Shown: positions 4,222-6,776 of the stretch, one piece after another
Numbering within the stretch: the first letter of the stretch is position 1
Layout: each line of letters starts with the position of its first letter
Assembly: GCA_009787685.1 (NCBI GenBank)
Contig: WQSV01000081.1
Location: 1 to 6,776, forward strand
DNA from: Bacillota bacterium
GTDB lineage: Bacteria; Bacillota; Clostridia; Christensenellales; Pumilibacteraceae
Direction: 5' to 3'
DNA: 6,776 nt
Made by a program: the position numbers and the translations under genes
The notes under the pieces: model-generated
What the model was told of the DNA's origin: nothing
Databases searched by the model: none
The model's input: only the letters and a program-made list of their open reading frames with translations

Positions 4222-6776
4222 TCACATTGTTATTGTGTTGAGAGGCAGATTCATTATTGTGTGGGCGGAGAGGACTCTGCCTGCCCATGGCCAGTCTGGC
4301 CACCATGTTGTACCGAAGTAGCGTCTTTGTTCTGTTCCTTGTTCGCCCATTAAGCTTCCTGCAAGCAATTGTGAGTTGTTTGCTCCGATTGATATTATGT
4401 GACCATTAACCATTGTGCCAACAACCAGTCCCATGCTTGGGGCATAGTTCATTGAGGCATATTGCCCGATGTTTTGGATAGTGCTGTCTAAAACATTTGA
4501 GTGCATTATTGTTCCATTTTCCAAAACCCCTGCAATCCCTCCGATTGAACTTGAGCGCCTCAAAAAATGACTAATCGTTGACCCGTTTTGAAGAGTTGAA
4601 TGCTCGATAGTTCCGCGGTTCACCCCTGCGACTCCACCAATGTCGCCAGTTCCAGAAAATGACGTGTGAAGAACATTCACTCCGCGAACAACGCCAGTCG
4701 TGTCATTCAGCCCAACAACTCCTCCAGTCACCGACATCGGACGATTGATTTGGAAATTCCCCCACCAAATTCCCATATATGATATTCTTCCGCGGTTCAC
4801 CCCTGCTATTGTTCCGACATTATTTCTCGTTCCCGTGTAGTTATGGAAAAAATGAAATTGCGCCGCTTCAATATGCAAGTTCGCGATGCTTCCATAGTTC
4901 ACAGCGACCAATCCAGCATTGACTCCCACCGCCGAATTATACACCGAAGCATTCTGAATTCTCAGCCCCCGAATAACGTGCCATCCTCCATTCAAACTCC
5001 CTCGAAACATCGGGATTGGTGTCCAGTTTTGAAAATCAACAAGATTGATGTCATTTGTTAATCTAAAATAAGCGTCATAATAGTATCGAATATTGTTAAA
5101 GTTTCTTGCATCACTTACTAAAAACGGATCAATCGCTGAACCTGTTCCACCAGAGAAACTATCCTCAAAACGCAATATTGGAACTGGAGAATTTTCCCAA
5201 ACCCAAGTCGCATACCTCGTCCCACTCGGAAGAAGTGGCAAATAATTTTGTCTCATGGTGGCATTTAGAGCGCTCAAAAGATTAGTTCTGTTTCCGCCTA
5301 TGTTAATAGGTTGGTTTGCATTTCCCGCTTGATTTCGCAAAGTCCCATTCAAGTCAAACGTTCTGTTGTTTGCGCCACCAACAAAACTTCCACCGCCAAC
5401 AAAATTTCTGTTCGCATTAATACTCGCAGTTTTCACAAAATAGTTGAATTCCACTCGAATATTCGCACCACTCGTCCACCCAACAATTCCTCCAACAAAA
5501 CTATTCCCACCGCCAATTAGTCCTCCGTTGTAGTTGTTCATTATCACACTATTAAAATTCGCAACTCCAACAATTCCGCCAACATCAAGCCCCCCTCCAG
5601 TGACATCGCCCCAATTGAAACTATTAACAACACTGCTATCAACCACCCTTCCCGCGATTCCCCCGACAACTCCATGGTTGCTAAAAATCACCGCCGAATT
5701 AAAAACATTGACCAAACGCGATCGGTTGTCAATTCTTCCAACGATTCCGCCAATTTCAGTGTTGCCTCGAATGAACCCATTTTCAACCATTAAGTTGCTC
5801 ACAGTCGAATCGTTTATCGCTCCGAAAACACCTTGTGTCGACACCGATTCATCAATAAAAACCCCTCGAACCGAATGCCCTCTTCCATCAAAGTTCCCAA
5901 CAAAATGATTGCCTGCTGTTCCAATCGCTGTCCAAATATTTGCTGGGGCATTTGTTCCCCAACTAAAATATCTTGAAATGTTCGCATTCAAATAGATGTC
6001 CCTTGTCAAAACAAGATGAACCCTTCTGCTCCTCCAATGATTAGAGTTGTTCCACAATCGCGCCAATCTCGCAAACTCCGAAGCTCTTCCAATCTGATAT
6101 GGGTTTTGTGCTGTTCCATCCCCGCCAGAAAACTCAGTCGCAACCGACCCATCCCAAACTCCAAAAACAACTCTTGCATTTGAACTCCATCCACCTGCAA
6201 ATCCACTCGGAGCATAATCCCGTCCAACAACATAAATAGTTCGAGTTCCCATCCATCCAGAAAACGCAGTGCTTGCAATCACCTCAACACTTTCGGGGAT
6301 GGAAATGCTCCAAAAATTCGTTTGCATAGCAAATGCGTTTGCAGAAATTGCAATGATGTTTTGGGGCAATGTCAACATCCCGTCAAAATATCTGTTTGAC
6401 TCAAACCCAACCACCGAGCTGTTTTGAACAAACATGAAATTAAATCCTGTCCACCCTCTATCCAAGAATGATTGTCTTAATCCTTGTTGAACCACCAATG
6501 CCACACTAGCTCTGTTCACTCCGCTAAATGCTGTCGCATTAAAAGCCCTAACATGAGATGCAAGAAAAATATTAGTCATGTCTATCACTCTCAAATTTCG
6601 AGCATTCAAAAAAGCGTTGTTTCCAATGCTGGCAACAGACATTGGCAAGTTTATTTCAGTTCCCAAAAAACCTGCAAATGCTCTTTCTCCAATAGTCTGA
6701 ACCCCTTGTGGAATATGAACTCTGCGAACACCCGTGTTTTCAAACAATCCATCTGGAATATGCTCTCTTCCTCCTT
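4222..6776 (-). CDS. BspA-type leucine-rich repeat and GLUG-repeat surface protein, N-terminus outside the window
   Basis: The frame is open from the right edge to a TGA at 4222-4224; 850 residues are visible. A TTG at 6747 is not a real start, since the frame continues upstream as REHIPDGLFENTGV, part of a repeat. Visible residues 4-205 are BspA-type leucine-rich repeats (IPQGVQTIGERAFAG, LPQNIIAISANAFA, IPESVEVIASTAFSGW). Two solenoid blocks follow, each opening alike: FSGGDGTAQNPYQIG (about 215) with FDGRGH (about 295), and FSGGTGSAIDPF (about 540) with LNGGWHVIRGL (about 594). Each runs into GLUG-like repeats such as IGGIVG, VGGIAG, VGTIAGVNRG and IGGVAGVNRG. Such proteins are secreted or cell-surface adhesin-like in Bacillota and other gut bacteria. 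The C-terminus (WWPDWPWAGRV, then NLPLNTITM) shows no LPXTG motif, no membrane helix and no repeat module for wall binding, so any anchor must be at the missing N-terminus. The role (adhesion, carbohydrate or matrix binding) is inferred from the family. Confidence 0.9.
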   Translation of the reverse strand, partial: GGREHIPDGLFENTGVRRVHIPQGVQTIGERAFAGFLGTEINLPMSVASIGNNAFLNARNLRVIDMTNIFLASHVRAFNATAFSGVNRASVALVVQQGLRQSFLDRGWTGFNFMFVQNSSVVGFESNRYFDGMLTLPQNIIAISANAFAMQTNFWSISIPESVEVIASTAFSGWMGTRTIYVVGRDYAPSGFAGGWSSNARVVFGVWDGSVATEFSGGDGTAQNPYQIGRASEFARLARLWNNSNHWRSRRVHLVLTRDIYLNANISRYFSWGTNAPANIWTAIGTAGNHFVGNFDGRGHSVRGVFIDESVSTQGVFGAINDSTVSNLMVENGFIRGNTEIGGIVGRIDNRSRLVNVFNSAVIFSNHGVVGGIAGRVVDSSVVNSFNWGDVTGGGLDVGGIVGVANFNSVIMNNYNGGLIGGGNSFVGGIVGWTSGANIRVEFNYFVKTASINANRNFVGGGSFVGGANNRTFDLNGTLRNQAGNANQPINIGGNRTNLLSALNATMRQNYLPLLPSGTRYATWVWENSPVPILRFEDSFSGGTGSAIDPFLVSDARNFNNIRYYYDAYFRLTNDINLVDFQNWTPIPMFRGSLNGGWHVIRGLRIQNASVYNSAVGVNAGLVAVNYGSIANLHIEAAQFHFFHNYTGTRNNVGTIAGVNRGRISYMGIWWGNFQINRPMSVTGGVVGLNDTTGVVRGVNVLHTSFSGTGDIGGVAGVNRGTIEHSTLQNGSTISHFLRRSSSIGGIAGVLENGTIMHSNVLDSTIQNIGQYASMNYAPSMGLVVGTMVNGHIISIGANNSQLLAGSLMGEQGTEQRRYFGTTWWPDWPWAGRVLSAHTIMNLPLNTITM
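4611..4629. repeat. 19-bp exact direct repeat inside the GLUG gene, copy 1
   Basis: TTCCGCGGTTCACCCCTGC on the plus strand is identical at 4788-4806. Both copies encode part of the AGVNRG segment of neighbouring GLUG repeats. Identity over 19 nt, including third codon positions, suggests recent duplication or gene conversion within the gene. Confidence 0.8.
4788..4806. repeat. 19-bp exact direct repeat inside the GLUG gene, copy 2
   Basis: Identical to 4611-4629; encodes AGVNRG within the repeat ending GRISYMG. Confidence 0.8.

Noticed and set aside
6745..6747. TTG at 6747 as the start of the surface-protein gene
   Set aside because: The frame continues upstream with typical leucine-rich repeat sequence (EHIPDG), so the gene is simply cut by the window edge.

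Overview
The window looks like a piece of a low-GC Bacillota chromosome, most likely an uncultured Clostridia-type gut bacterium. The reasons are AT-rich intergenic DNA, AAAGGA/GGAG ribosome binding sites, sigma-A-like promoters, a lipoprotein with a Gram-positive-style signal peptide, and a very large BspA/GLUG surface protein. TAG, TAA and TGA all end genes here and Trp is written TGG, so the standard bacterial code applies. The taxonomic guess is inference from style, not from a marker gene.

All four recognisable genes are on the minus strand, so they are read from right to left. At the right edge is the 3' part (850 codons) of a secreted protein with BspA-type leucine-rich repeats followed by two GLUG-type beta-solenoid blocks (4222-6776); its N-terminus lies outside the window. 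After a 140-nt gap comes a two-gene ABC exporter operon: a LolD/MacB-type ATPase (3326-4081) and a double-FtsX-domain permease of 774 aa (891-3215). The gap ahead of the operon holds a good promoter (TTGAAA-17-TATATT). It is followed at once by a hairpin with a six-T tract that could be an attenuator, a 5'-end stabiliser or an operator. At the left edge is the start of a small lipoprotein of unknown function (1-465), cut by the window end.

The most unusual part is the 425-nt gene-free stretch between the permease and the lipoprotein (466-890). It holds a tandem array with a period of about 74 bp: four recognisable copies plus truncated copies at both ends. Each copy can fold into a three-way junction, with an outer stem P1 enclosing two short hairpins, H1 and H2. 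Neighbouring copies differ in both arms of the same stem, so pairing is kept while sequence changes. G.U-type pairs favour the plus strand (about 8 against 2 by hand count). The left-most truncated copy also appears to supply the perfect -35 hexamer (TTGACA, minus strand) of the lipoprotein promoter, whose predicted start site is almost at the ATG. I do not recognise this element as a known RNA or repeat family.

As a unit, the region encodes cell-envelope functions: a surface adhesin-like protein, an exporter that may handle a lipid, a peptide or a lipoprotein, and a lipoprotein. Nothing seen in the sequence ties the exporter's substrate to its neighbours.
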